A DNA stretch of 64,000 bases. It comes from Arion vulgaris. Lineage: Eukaryota; Mollusca; Gastropoda; Stylommatophora; Arionidae. The position numbers were made by a program, and so were the translations under genes. The stretch spans positions 13,606,927 through 13,670,926 of the forward strand of contig CM036767.1 of the NCBI GenBank assembly GCA_020796225.1. Reading direction: 5' to 3'. Below are positions 41,340-51,639 of the stretch, in pieces. Positions within the stretch are counted from its first letter, which is position 1. The number at the start of each line of letters is the position of its first letter. The notes beneath the pieces were generated by a model that searched no databases, was not told where the DNA came from, and saw only the letters and a program-made list of their open reading frames with translations.

Positions 41340-41595
41340 TCCGTGTATTGCCGGGGTTCTCAAGGGAGCAAAGAATAGTAACACTGCGACCTACATACAA
41401 GTCATGTCGCAAGAGACGACTAATGTAGGGGCGTAAGGACCCTAGTAAATAAAAAGCATCGCAGAAATTGAATATGCTGGCCTACTTGTAGGCGCATAAC
41501 TGGTACAACGTACAATCACTCTTAGGCTCAGATCACATACAGATCACAAAGAGTAGTTAACAAATGGTCGATATGGAGCGTTCGAAGAAAAAGAA
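41340..41595 (+). mobile_element. SINE-F, plus strand
   Basis: GGGGTTCTCAAGGGAGCAAA, AAGAATAGTAACACTGCGAC, GCGCATAACTGGTACAACG and ATGGAGCGTTCGAAGAA. Confidence 0.82.
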
Positions 41596-41625
41596 GCTTT
41601 CAATAATGTAATTGTCATTGTCAGG

Positions 41626-41732
41626 AGCCGCAGTAGTGTAGTTGTTAGTAAGCTAGATCCTTAGACTTGTGGTCCGGGTTCTATTCCATAGTGGGGGTGG
41701 AATTTGTTCCGTCTGTAGCGGCTCTAATTTCG
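41626..41732 (+). mobile_element. SINE-D head fragment
   Basis: GAGCCGCAGTAGTGTAGTTG, TTAGTAAGC, B-box region GTCCGGGTTCTATTCC, then CGTCTGTAGCGGCTCT. Like the start of the nested copy at 62977-63247. Confidence 0.7.
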
Positions 41733-41739
41733 ACCTTAC

Positions 41740-41868
41740 CTCTTCTTCTTCTTCTAACGCTCCATATCGACCACTTGTTGAACCACTTTTTGTGATTTGT
41801 ATGTGATTTGAGCCTAAGAACAAATGTACGTTGTGCCAGCAGCCCATTATGTGACGCTTTTTATTTAC
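41740..41868 (-). mobile_element. SINE-F tail fragment, minus strand
   Basis: CTTCTTCTTCTAACGCTCCA and TATCGACCACTTGTTGAACC up to TTTTTATTTACA. Confidence 0.72.
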
Positions 41869-42042
41869 ATTGACCATGTATGACAGAATTGTCTATGTCA
41901 AGGTGAAAATAGAGCATGTATATATATATGTGGGGGATGGGAGAAGCGTTGGTAAACTGTTATAACGTGGAGGGAAGGGGGCGTTACAATGTTTATGTCA
42001 TGCAAAGTGGGCGGTTGACCGGAAAAGTTTGGGAATCTATAG
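41869..42042 (+). mobile_element. MITE-H fragment
   Basis: GTTGGTAAACTGTTATAACG, GGGGGCGTTACAATGTTTAT, GTGGGCGG and the terminus GTTTGGGAATCTATAG. The left end is missing. Confidence 0.75.
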
Positions 42043-42127
42043 TCTAGCTCTACCTGAAGTGGGTGTTGAAAAAGTAGATGTCTACGACTGTAAGATCAGG
42101 CAAACTCAATCACCCTTTTTAGCTGAA

Positions 42128-42395
42128 GATAGCGCCCGAGTGGTTACCGGGACCCAAATTTGGGGTGTAAAGAATAGAACCAATGTTACCTGCCATGCAT
42201 GTCGTAAGAGGCGACTAAGGAGGTTTGGCTGAAATCGGATGCACATGTCCTAAATGTGTAGAAGTCTATGCGTTTAGGGGCATACCAAACCAATGTGCAA
42301 TGTATACACGTTCTTGGCAAAGATCAAACATATCACAAAGAGTGATTAAAATTGGTCGTAAAGAACGAACGCAAAGAAGAAGAAGAAGAAGCTGA
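42128..42395 (+). mobile_element. SINE-E, full-length, plus strand
   Basis: GCCCGAGTGGTTACCGGGAC head, CATGTCGTAAGAGGCGACTA core, TATACACGTTCTTGGCAAAG body and GAAGAAGAAG tail. Confidence 0.88.
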
Positions 42396-42479
42396 AGATA
42401 GGAAGTGTTTTTCCTACATGCCGCAGGGGCCTAATTGCTATGCAACGTACTCAATTTCACGGCGCAAACGACACAGACC

Positions 42480-42835
42480 ACAAAGCGTGGCTAACTTGAT
42501 TGATAAGAACAAACCACACAGATTACAAAGAGTGGGCAACTTGATTGATAAGAACAAACCACACAGATTACAACGAGTGGGCAACTTGATTGATAAGAAC
42601 AAACCACACAGATTACAACGAGTGGGCAACTTGATTGATAAGAACAAACCACACAGATTACAAAGAGTGGGCAGCTTGATTGATAAGAACAAACCACACA
42701 GATTACAACGAGTGGGCAACTTGATTGATAAGAACAAACCACACAGATTACAACGAGTGGGCAACTTGATTGATAAGAACAAACCACACAGATCACAACG
42801 AGTGGGCAACTTGATTGATAAGAACAAAACAAGCT
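42480..42835. repeat. 45-bp minisatellite, nearly eight units
   Basis: Unit GGCAACTTGATTGATAAGAA then CAAACCACACAGATTACAAC then GAGTG. The CACAGATTACAAAGAGTG part recalls the SINE-F tail (ATCACACAGAGTGG). Open frames on both strands are artefacts. Confidence 0.95.
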
Positions 42836-42839
42836 CAAA

Positions 42840-43440
42840 CTAACAATAAATAAGCAGTAAAATTACCTTTCGAAGCTTTTTTTCCCTTATCTCTTTAAAT
42901 ATTAGACATTTTTTCTGGTATTTAGTTCAAGTCGCTGAAGAAATATTGAAAACATATTAATATGTTATTTTCAAATTGTTATAAACGGTACATCGTGACA
43001 ATCTTCCTCCAATACATGATAGTAACATTCTTGTTCTGTTTTCTGTTGGAAAGTTCACATTTGATTCTTTGCTAGTTTTTGCTTATGGTTATGAAGGCAA
43101 TCAGGTATATCTGAGGGTTCGGTCAAGTCAATTATTTAGCAAATTACATGTGTTATCAAACAGTTACAGAATTAAGCGATGCAACATTGTTGTTTCTAAT
43201 GACCTATCTGGTTAGAAACGAAAGGAAATTGTCGATATTTTCAACATACACTTCTAACATCTTATAGAAATGTTGATTTCTTGCGCGCACGTATATGTCA
43301 CATGACAGTAGCGATGTAAATAACGGCGCGTCACGCCGCTGATTCACTCATTACCTGCCGTCAGGAGTTTCTTTAAAGTTATCAGTTCAATCCTTACAGA
43401 ATGCGCGCCCCTGATTTGTGTGACGACGTCCTTGGTTGGT
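42840..43440. other. unassigned stretch
   Basis: Ordinary complexity with no gene or repeat I can place. Confidence 0.35.
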
Positions 43441-43444
43441 AATT

Positions 43445-44110
43445 TCCAGAGCCAACAATCTCAGACGTGTACTGTTGCACCTCTCTGGTGTGTGCGGAGG
43501 TGACTGTAGAGTCCAATCCTAGAACAGAATCCCCGACCACAGGTGGGGCATACATGATCAAGATTAGACATGTGCGTGTTGTGTGCTCTGTCTTTTCGCG
43601 CTGCTCGTTTTCTCTGTGACTCAACAATACGATGATTCTCAGCTATTCGGTTCCTCTTTTGTTGTTACAGCGCCACATTTGGCGATCTTGCGCAAGGGAT
43701 TCCCAGCACGTATTGTCTATATCGAAGCATTTCAGAGACACTTTAAGAGTGTCTTTAAAGCGTTTTTCTGTCCACCAGCTAAACGTCTGCCCCTTCAAGC
43801 TCGCCATACATCAACTGTTTTGGGATGCGTTTATCAGGCATTCGAGCAACGTGACCGACCCATCTCAGTTGTGCCTTCTGCAACAGGGTGTTGACGCTTG
43901 GGATCTTTGCTCTTGTGAGGACTTCGCTGTCTGGAATTTTGTCCTGCCAGTTTATTTTTAGTATTCTGCGTAGACAGCTTGTGTGGAAATGGTTTAATTT
44001 TCTTCCGTGTCTGCTATACACTGTCCATGTCTCGCTTGCGTACAGCAGCGTGGTTAACACTACACCAACAGTCATGCTGGCTCCAATTTCTCAGACTGCG
44101 GGAAATTTAA
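43445..44110 (-). mobile_element. LINE 3' region (finger family), longest copy
   Basis: Minus strand reads LLYASETWTVYSRHGRKLNH then LRRILKINWQDKIPDSEVLT, LLQKAQLRWVGHVARMPDKR and IPKQLMYGEL. After frame changes come the finger-like block (PP/TC...CS...THTRE). This is the reverse-transcriptase C-terminal half of a non-LTR element, with frameshifts. It is the reference for 10467-11345 and 26190-26730. Confidence 0.88.
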
Positions 44111-44209
44111 AATGATATTAAAGTTTATCCTGTCAGACAGACATTTAGACTTCGATCTAGTCCTGGTCCTTTCATTTCGAAGCGGAACTAGTTTACCACT
44201 GTTGCTATA

Positions 44210-44638
44210 CATGACGTTTGTAAAGTCTCACATCACTTTATATATAGAAGAAATGTGAAAAACAAAGTACATGACGTCATCAAAAATGTGTTCCGTAGTA
44301 AATTCTGGTGCAATGTGTAGTGAATGACTGTTGTCTGTTGGGGTAATTCTTTTCACTCAAACCATAATGGTGTTTTCAACTGAAGAAAGAATATTTGACA
44401 ATATGAAAAAAAAAACGTGTACAGAGATTTCTTGAAGGCCGTGGTGGATATTTCCAACGTCTGTTATAATAAATATTTCATTTGTTCTTTCTAGTTTACC
44501 AAGAAAAACAGTAGACCATAGCAGTAACTATTGTAACTAATTTCACTACTTTGTTTTAGCACTTTTTGATGACGTCATGTACTTTATTTTTCAAGTTGGC
44601 CTACATATGAAGCGTTGTGAGACTTTACAAACACCCTG
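44210..44638. mobile_element. MITE-T with long inverted ends, TA target
   Basis: Left end CATGACGTTTGTAAAGTCTC and right end (reversed) CAGGGTGTTTGTAAAGTCTC are about 75-bp inverted repeats, both reaching GTACATGACGTCATCAAAAA. TA lies on each side (44208-44209, 44639-44640). Termini CAGGGTGT resemble MITE-R and mariner-type elements. Confidence 0.82.
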
Positions 44639-44666
44639 TATACTTTTTAAAAATGTCTTTTTTTTT

Positions 44667-44866
44667 TCCCGTCTGCCCAGCGTGTTCGTAGCGCGTTAGA
44701 CTACGGGTGACTATCCCTCTGTGTGTGCGGGTTCAATTCCTCGGATGGTAGAAAATGCCACAGATTCCCCAGATTTACGGTGTTCGTGGCACCGAACCGA
44801 AGGGTTACGATGCCCATGGCACCGAGCCGAAGAGCTGAAATCTCAAGTGCTTCTGGACCGGGGAAA
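44667..44866 (+). mobile_element. SINE-A, plus, 14-bp duplication
   Basis: Good A-box region, GGGTTCAATTCC B box at 44729-44740 and poly-A end. AAAAATGTCTTTTT is repeated at 44649-44662 and 44867-44880. Confidence 0.93.
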
Positions 44867-44919
44867 AAAAATGTCTTTTTCTGTTTAAAATGTCAAAGAT
44901 TTTAATATTACTTCAGAAC

Positions 44920-45065
44920 GTTCCTAGAAATGTTGCAGGCGCTACTGAGTTCGTGCTCTGTGCAATATTCTCGCTAGATTACGTTCTATTTCTCCCGACA
45001 TGGACGGGGCCATATGGGAAAACCCGTTTGCAATGTATTCAATACTTTGTCTTTAGATTCTTAAT
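44920..45065 (+). mobile_element. SINE-B 3' portion
   Basis: GAGTTCGTGCTCTGTGCAAT, GGGGCCATATGGGAAAACCC and TGCAATGTATTCAATACTTT. Confidence 0.72.
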
Positions 45066-45067
45066 AG

Positions 45068-45280
45068 AGCGTCTGGCAGGATAGATTAGAGCGCGTGGCT
45101 CCCATGCCGGAGACCCGCGTTCAATCCACGGCATGGCCTAAGAATTTTTTTTTTAAAACTATTTTTTATGTCAAGGACATAAATAAAACATCATAACCTG
45201 AACAGTTTCGTGACGATAGTACTAGCCACGCGTCCATTAAATTCTCCAGAACCATGTCTGTTCTGTCATACACCGTCCAG
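45068..45280 (+). mobile_element. SINE-I, tRNA-derived
   Basis: tRNA-like GATTAGAGCGCGTGGCTCCC with B box GCGTTCAATCC, a T run, then ACCTGAACAGTTTCGTGACG and CCATTAAATTC, shared with 57497-57715. The folded tRNA is imperfect, so I do not call a tRNA gene. Confidence 0.72.
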
Positions 45281-45334
45281 AAAGCGATATTACGAGCAGT
45301 AACGTCATATTCAGATATATGAAACGATATATAT

Positions 45335-45556
45335 AGTCAGCTCGATGACAACCCAAGCGTACCTGGTTCGAGCTCCACTGCGAGCAGGTTTGGAAGCAAA
45401 TTCGTTCCCTTGGATTTTTACAAACGGTTAAAATAAACCTAACCGTTCATAAAGTAATATGCAAACTACTGAACGTATAAGTGATGCATATACAATCGAC
45501 AACTCGTTTACCGTAGTTAATAGCTAAGTCCTGTAAAGGATATGCCACGTTTTATT
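45335..45556 (+). mobile_element. SINE-J, plus strand
   Basis: CCCAAGCGTACCTGGTTCGA, AAGCAAATTCGTTCCCTTGG, TGCAAACTACTGAACGTATA and GGATATGCCACGTTTTA. The head is partly lost. Confidence 0.78.
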
Positions 45557-45683
45557 TATTCAACAACATATTCTAGACATCTTATTGTCTACCTGTCTTA
45601 CCTGCGATTCTTATATTTAAATTAAATACATAAACAATCTGATATTCTTATCATTTACGATTTTAAAGAAATAAAAAAAGGAA

Positions 45684-47031
45684 ATCCATAATGACGCCTC
45701 ATAATTTAGAAATTACATACACAACAATCCAACCATCGGGGCTGGGAGGGGGTGGAGGGGCTATAAATAACAGGCGTAATCATTCTGTTACTTGGATTCT
45801 CCGAAATTCTTATTTTTAATGTTTGTTGGCCTACACGCTCTGATATAACCAATAAAAGGTTTCTCCTTAAGTTGAATGGGGCGTGCCTCGATTTAAAGAG
45901 GCTTTAATCCCCTACTAAACAAACAAACAAAACTGTTAGAAATTATTAGGAGAAGTGAAAGAGAAAAGCGAAATACAAAATCTATATTTAAATGTGAAAT
46001 GTAACATCATGAGAAATGTTACAGAAGATAGAGGAAAAGAACAATACGATCCTTTTATAATCGGAGGAAGAGAATTGCATGGGCTTCGATACGCTGACGA
46101 TACAGTGTTACTGTCAACATCACATGGAGGGATTGCGAAATTATTAGGAGAAGTGAAAGATAAAAGCGAAAAACAAAAACTCTATATCTCAATGTGACAA
46201 AAACAAAAATAATGACAACAGATAAAATGAACATGACAAATGATATTTTTATCAATGGAGAGAAAGTAGAAAATGTGAACAGTTTTGAAAATCTTGGTTC
46301 ACTACTAACAACAGATGGAAATGGGATTAAGGAAATTAAAAGAACAAACATGGCTTTATCCATAATGACGCCTCATAATTTAGAAATTACATACACAACA
46401 ATCCAACCATCGGGGCTGGGAGGGGGTGGAGGGGCTATAAATAACAGGCGTAATCATTCTGTTACTTGGATTCTCCGAAATTCTTATTTTTAATGTTTGT
46501 TGGCCTACACGCTCTGATATAACCAATAAAAGGTTTCTCCTTAAGTTGAATGGGGCGTGCCTCGATTTAAAGAGGCTTTAATCCCCTACTAAACAAACAA
46601 ACAAAACTGTTAGAAATTATTAGGAGAAGTGAAAGAGAAAAGCGAAATACAAAATCTATATTTAAATGTGAAATGTAACATCATGAGAAATGTTACAGAA
46701 GATAGAGGAAAAGAACAATACGATCCTTTTATAATCGGAGGAAGAGAATTGCATGGGCTTCGATACGCTGACGATACAGTGTTACTGTCAACATCACATG
46801 GAGGGATTGCGAAATTATTAGGAGAAGTGAAAGATAAAAGCGAAAAACAAAACCTATATCTCAATGTGACAAAAACAAAAATAATGACAACAGATAAAAT
46901 GAACATGACAAATGATATTTTTATCAATGGAGAGAAAGTAGAAAATGTGAACAGTTTTGAAGATCTTGGTTCACTACTAACAACAGATGGAAATGGGATT
47001 AAGGAAATTAAAAGAACAAACATGGCTTTAC
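45684..47031 (+). repeat. 674-bp tandem duplication of a LINE fragment
   Basis: 45684-46357 and 46358-47031 are almost identical. I saw about three differences, including a 2-base change near 46178 that stops the first copy's frame. The unit contains non-LINE flank plus a reverse transcriptase piece. Confidence 0.94.
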
Positions 47032-47535
47032 AAAAATTAAACAACTAAAAACAGTATGGAACGGAACTGATAAGAAAACAAAGATCAGAATACTAAGAAC
47101 ATGCATATTCCCAGTGGCAACGTATGGGTGCGAAGCATGGACATTTAATAAAGCAGTGGAAAAGCATATAAGGGCTTTTGAATACAAGTGTTACAGAAGA
47201 GTCATTTGTATATCTTGGACATAGAAGAGAACAAATAGATCTATCCAGAAAGAACTCAAAATCAAAGAAAACTGGCTGATGCTACAAATAAGAAAGAGAA
47301 AATTGAGATATTTTGGACGTATAAAAAGACATGAAGGGCTGGAGAAGACCATCATGGAAGGAGACATACTGGCAAAGAGAAGAAGAGGAAGACCAACGGA
47401 GAAGATAGATTCAGGATGTAACTGATGGTTTGAACATGACGGCTGTAGAGGCAGGACACCTGGCCTATGAGAGAGAGAAATTCCGGAGGACTGTTGGGGT
47501 GGCAAAGTTCTGCTCAGGACAAGCTATTTGATGAT
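45930..47535 (+). mobile_element. LINE reverse transcriptase fragment, duplicated, GAT tail
   Basis: Both copies encode GRELHGLRYADDTVLLSTSH, the catalytic YADD motif of reverse transcriptase, followed by a KTKIMTTDK and LGSLLTTDGNG region. After the second copy the frame breaks and continues as TYGCEAWTFNKAVEKHIRAF, then KRRRGRPTEKI, ending AAGCTATTTGATGATGATGA. The N-terminal endonuclease and most of the RT are absent. Stops and frameshifts show it is inactive. Confidence 0.88.
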
Positions 47536-47734
47536 GATGAATCATTCCGTGAGCCGCCATCTTTGTTGTTCCAAAATGTCTTCATTCTTCTTCTTCTTCA
47601 ATGAGCCAGCGGCACTTGAACTCTTGCCCTTTGACCTAATGCTGTGTAGTGGTATCTGCATGTGATTGTAAGTTGTTCTTTTGTTCCGTATAATGTGTTC
47701 CATTTATTTGACATTGGAGGAAGGAGACGACAGA

Positions 47735-48095
47735 GATGAGGTGTCTTAGAAGAGCTGCAGGTGTGACAATGAGAGACACAATTAGAAATAAAGAAATCAG
47801 AAGGAGACTGGATGAGAAACCAGTCATACAATTCATAAAAGAACAACAGATTAAATGGTTTGGACACCTGACCAGAAAGCACTGGTATCGCCTACTACAG
47901 AGAGCCACACAGAAAAAGTATAATGAGTACAAGGCAAGAGGAAGACCGCGCAAAAGATGGAGCGACGGCATCAAGAACAGCCTTACGAACATGAATATCA
48001 GCTTACAAAGTGACTTAAATAAAGCACACACAAGATCACTACGTTTCACCCCCAACATTTCCATAAAGAAGTAAATGGTGGAAGAGAAGAAGAAG
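47735..48095 (+). mobile_element. LINE 3' end
   Basis: Open 112-codon frame (47736-48074): MRCLRRAAGVTMRDTIRNKE, QQIKWFGHLTRK, ARGRPRKRWSDGIKNSLTNM, then a GAAGAAGAAG tail. 5'-truncated. Confidence 0.85.
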
Positions 48096-48365
48096 AAGGA
48101 AGGAGAATCTTTCTGATGTCATCTAGTGCTTGTACCTGAAGAGGTGGTGGTGAACGGTTTAATGTCAAACAGTTTGAGAAATTTAATAAACTGAACAAGT
48201 TTTTAACAAATGTTTTAAGAAGTTCTTAAATGTCAGCACAACAATTTATGACAAGTAAACTTGATCTAAGTAATATTATTGACCAGTTGCAGTGAAATAT
48301 AAATAAAAACATTACTATTATATTTGAACCGCGATGCCCGAAGTTTCTCGGTGTACAAGCGGTAC

Positions 48366-48690
48366 GCGCCCGAGTGGTTACCTTTGCCTAAACTAGGGGT
48401 GTAAAGAATAGAACCACTGTTACCTGAAACACATGTTGTAGTAGGTGACTAAGGAGGCTGGTCGTGGGCTAGCTACCCCCTTCCGTTTAAGAAACACTAT
48501 ATAGCTACAGAAAACACAACCAATGACATTCATAGCTCGCCACCCAAGGAAGAAGAAGGATTCACAAGAAAATGGGGAGAGTGGAGAGACCTGGAAAAGA
48601 TGGCATTGGATAGGAGGGCTTAGAAGGCCTTGATTGCGGACGTATGCCCCCCTCCCACTCCCCATGGAGTGAATGGTGAAGAAGAAGCTA
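48366..48690 (+). mobile_element. SINE-E variant
   Basis: GCCCGAGTGGTTACC head, GTGTAAAGAATAGAACCACT core, then an E2-like segment (AAGAAACACTATATAGCTAC) and a GAAGAAGAAG end. Confidence 0.7.
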
Positions 48691-48774
48691 AGCGGTACGT
48701 GGTTGAGTTGAAGGATACTATGATCCTTTACTTGCGGATTATAATTACAAGTAAAAAATTAAGGAATTTATTTT

Positions 48775-49025
48775 CATACCTCGCGGTATATTGTGTAATT
48801 CGTTGTTAGGTTTGTATTTTTCATTGACCATCGGCAAGCGATGAATGATGTGGTCAACATCACGCCAGCCTCCTTTTGCTTCCAAGTGTTTTACCTGATA
48901 CCAATTTGAGGCTGGGTCGATCTGAAAGCCGTTACGGTTGAAAAATTATTCCACGCGCACTGAGGAATTGAACCCGAACCTACTCCTAAGAAACGAGTTC
49001 ACAGACACCTCCGCTACTCACGCTA
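48775..49025 (-). mobile_element. SINE-D, minus strand
   Basis: TCATACCTCGCGGTATATTG end, CATTGACCATCGGCAAGCGA, GAGGCTGGGTCGATCTGAAA and a reversed B box GAATTGAACCCGAA. Similar to 62977-63247. Confidence 0.8.
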
Positions 49026-49650
49026 TTTTGTCGTTTAATGAGAGTCTCAAAATATGAACATTTTGTTCGTTTTAAAAGTTATATCTTTGCTATTGTATTT
49101 GACCAGAATATTCAAAAATGTGTATGTATGTGTATATGATGCTCGTCCATCCCGGGTGATGATGACCACACAAATTTTCGTCCAAAGAAATGTAGTTGCG
49201 TTATGTTTGTCTGTGTGTGTGTAGATGACCAGTGAGCCCGACACAGGCTTGAAATGTTCTTGTACAATATGTATGTACACATATATATACAAGCTCGAAA
49301 CTATCAGATGTGCTGCCATCGAATTGTATGCTGGCTTTCATGCCCTCATGGAAGGAGACAATCAACTGGAGCAACTTTGGGGACAGTCAATATTTCCTGA
49401 ATACTTCCCATGAAGTAATTTTTTTGTCCACGGACACTGTTAATAAGGAAAGCAAGATTACACGCACAAATTAGTCAGTAGTGTAACATTAGGCGCCACA
49501 ACTACATATGAATTCATAGGGATCGAACGAATAAAGAAAACTAGGTCCATGTGCACTTTGAAGACACAAAACCCATTCACAGACAACGTGAAAATTCCAT
49601 CAATAATACAAAGGAATACAGTTCCAGACTATCTGCCCAGTAGAGGTCTG
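49026..49650. other. unassigned stretch
   Basis: Frames at 49047-49319 (-) and 49225-49413 (+) carry no recognisable domain. No repeat copy placed. Confidence 0.3.
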
Positions 49651-49654
49651 TTGA

Positions 49655-49783
49655 CGGGACGGATTAGTGTAATGAGTAAGCATTCATCTATCGACTTGGA
49701 TTCAAGAGGATTGTGGGTTCAATCCTAGCCTCGACGTTCCACACATGATGTAAGGAATTGACCCTCCTACCTCCTGCACATTG
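49655..49783 (+). mobile_element. SINE-U, tRNA-derived
   Basis: GACGGATTAGTGTAATGAGT head, B box GGGTTCAATCC near 49709, then GTTCCACACATGATGTAAGG and GACCCTCCTACC. A reversed relative is at 61050-61215. Confidence 0.65.
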
Positions 49784-49786
49784 AAA

Positions 49787-50040
49787 TTGAAAATCGTGGC
49801 ATATACTAAAGGACGTAGCCATCAACTACAGTAAACGAGTGGTTGATTTTTCTAGGCACCACTTATACGTTCAGTAGTTTGCCATTTCTTTCTGAACGGT
49901 AAGGTCTATTTTTACCGTTCGTAAAAATCCTCGAGGACAAATTTGCAAATAAAGTGCCCTCCGCGGTGAACTTGGTATCGTTGGGTTGTGATTAAGCTCA
50001 CTACCGCTTAAGCTACAGACGTGCTCGCTTCGTGCATTAA
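49787..50040 (-). mobile_element. SINE-J, minus strand
   Basis: AAATCGTGGCATATACTAAA, GTAGCCATCAACTACAGTAA, GTTTGCCATTTCTTTCTGAA and a head with CTCACTACCGCTTAAGCTAC. Confidence 0.85.
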
Positions 50041-50179
50041 GGTGAACTAAAAACATGACCTCTAACTAAAAACCCAAGAGAGAAAGGTCACAGAGTGGGA
50101 AATGAGCTGTTTAAGTAAAACTGGTAATGTTACAAGACGGGAATAAAAACAGTCTCAGAAATGATAACACAAAAATATC

Positions 50180-50455
50180 GTTAGAATTATACCCTGCACC
50201 AAACAAATTGAAATACAAAAAATAAAATGGTTCTGTCATCTAATGAGAAGGAAACCAAATATATTACCATCACGCGTATTTATCAACTGACAACCAGTCC
50301 GCATAGCACGAGAAGAGCCAGAACCTGGTGGATAGATAACATCACATATATTCTACGACAACATGGACTAACAGCAGTAGATACAACACATCTGGCTTAG
50401 GAAAGAAAACTGTAGCTCCTCTCGACTCTTCATGGCACATGTGGATATATGATAA
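50180..50455 (+). mobile_element. LINE 3' end, decayed
   Basis: Reads KIKWFCHLMRRKPN and, after breaks, a LRKENCSSSRL-type tail and a GATAAGATAAAG end. Similar to 3786-4135. Confidence 0.6.
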
Positions 50456-50520
50456 GATAAAGATTAATTTTACCACGGCACTCTACTTTCAACCTAAGAA
50501 CGAACCTATTTTTGGTTATA

Positions 50521-50775
50521 CAGGGTGTTCAAGATAATTGCAGCCCCATTGACAATTCGAAAGTTGCCAAGGTACAGCAATGAGTTGTGTTTATTTACTA
50601 TTTAAACCGGTTCTGACTAGTTCATCCTACGTCACATTTGTTCATCGTCCCTTCCCGCAATTACACACCGTCACACAACCTTGACCTATACTACGTCATA
50701 ACTGAAACTTCTCATTTCCATACATATATGCCAGATTAGCTCCATTCACCGGCTGCTTTTAAGTTGAACACCCTG
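50521..50775 (+). mobile_element. MITE-R, TA-flanked (mariner-like ends)
   Basis: CAGGGTGTTCAAGATAATTG start and GTTGAACACCCTG end, TA on both sides. 255 bp, non-coding. Second copy in inverse orientation at 51063-51320. Confidence 0.88.
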
Positions 50776-50794
50776 TATTAGGAGAGTATTGGCC

Positions 50795-51056
50795 ATACAA
50801 ACATAGACTTCTTCGAATGCTCCATATTGACCACTCGTTAACTACTCTGTGTGATTTGTATGTGATCTGAGCCTATGATCGATTGTACATTGTGCCAGTT
50901 ATGCGCCTACAAGTAAATTCGATTACTGCGATGCTTTTTATTTACTAGGTTAACTTCCCTAGGTCCTACATCAGTCGCCTCTTACGACATGCCTTGTGGG
51001 TCACAGTGGTACTATTCTTTGCTTCCTTGCGGGCTCCGACAACACACGGACGGTTG
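50795..51056 (-). mobile_element. SINE-F, minus strand, between two MITE-R
   Basis: CTTCTTCGAATGCTCCATAT tail, GCGCCTACAAGTAAATTCGA, TTTACTAGGTTAACTTCCC, core and CACACGGACG head. Confidence 0.82.
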
Positions 51057-51062
51057 GTTATA

Positions 51063-51320
51063 CAGGGTGTTCAACTTAAAAGCAGCCCGTGAATGGAGCT
51101 AATCTGGCATATATGTATGGAAATGAGAAGTTTCAGTTATGACGTAGTATAGGTCAAGGTTGTGTGACGGTGTGTAATTGTAATGCGGGAAGGGGCGATG
51201 AACAAATGTGTCGTAGGACGAGCTAGTCAGAACCGGTTTAAATAGTAAATAAACACAACTCAATGTGTACCTGGCAAGTTTCGAATTGTCAATGGGGCTG
51301 CAATTATCTTGAACACCCTG
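51063..51320 (-). mobile_element. MITE-R, inverted copy
   Basis: CAGGGTGTTCAACTTAAAAG start and ATCTTGAACACCCTG end, TA on both sides. Reverse complement of 50521-50775 with few changes. Confidence 0.9.
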
Positions 51321-51454
51321 TATATATATCTATATATATTCATACATATTTTCGAATATTATGGCCAAATACAATATGACCAAAGACAGAGATTTTCAAA
51401 AGAACAAAATGTGTATCTTTTGAGATCTTCATTAAACAACATCTGAGCCGAATA

Positions 51455-51600
51455 TAGTGGTGGAGGTGTTAGTGAACTCGCTTCTTAGGAGCGGGTCTGA
51501 GTTCAATTCCACAGTGTACGTGGAATATTTTTTCAACCGTAACGGCTCTCAGGTCGGCCACAGCCAACTCTAGATAACTAGGCCAGACAACTGAGCTCGG
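51455..51600 (+). mobile_element. SINE-D head portion
   Basis: GGTGGAGGTGTTAGTGAACT, GCTTCTTAGGAGC, B-box region GAGTTCAATTCCAC, then AACGGCTCTCAGGTCGGCC. Confidence 0.75.
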
Positions 51601-51639
51601 AATCCCTGACCTAGATCAGAGAAGGGGGCTGGAATGTAT

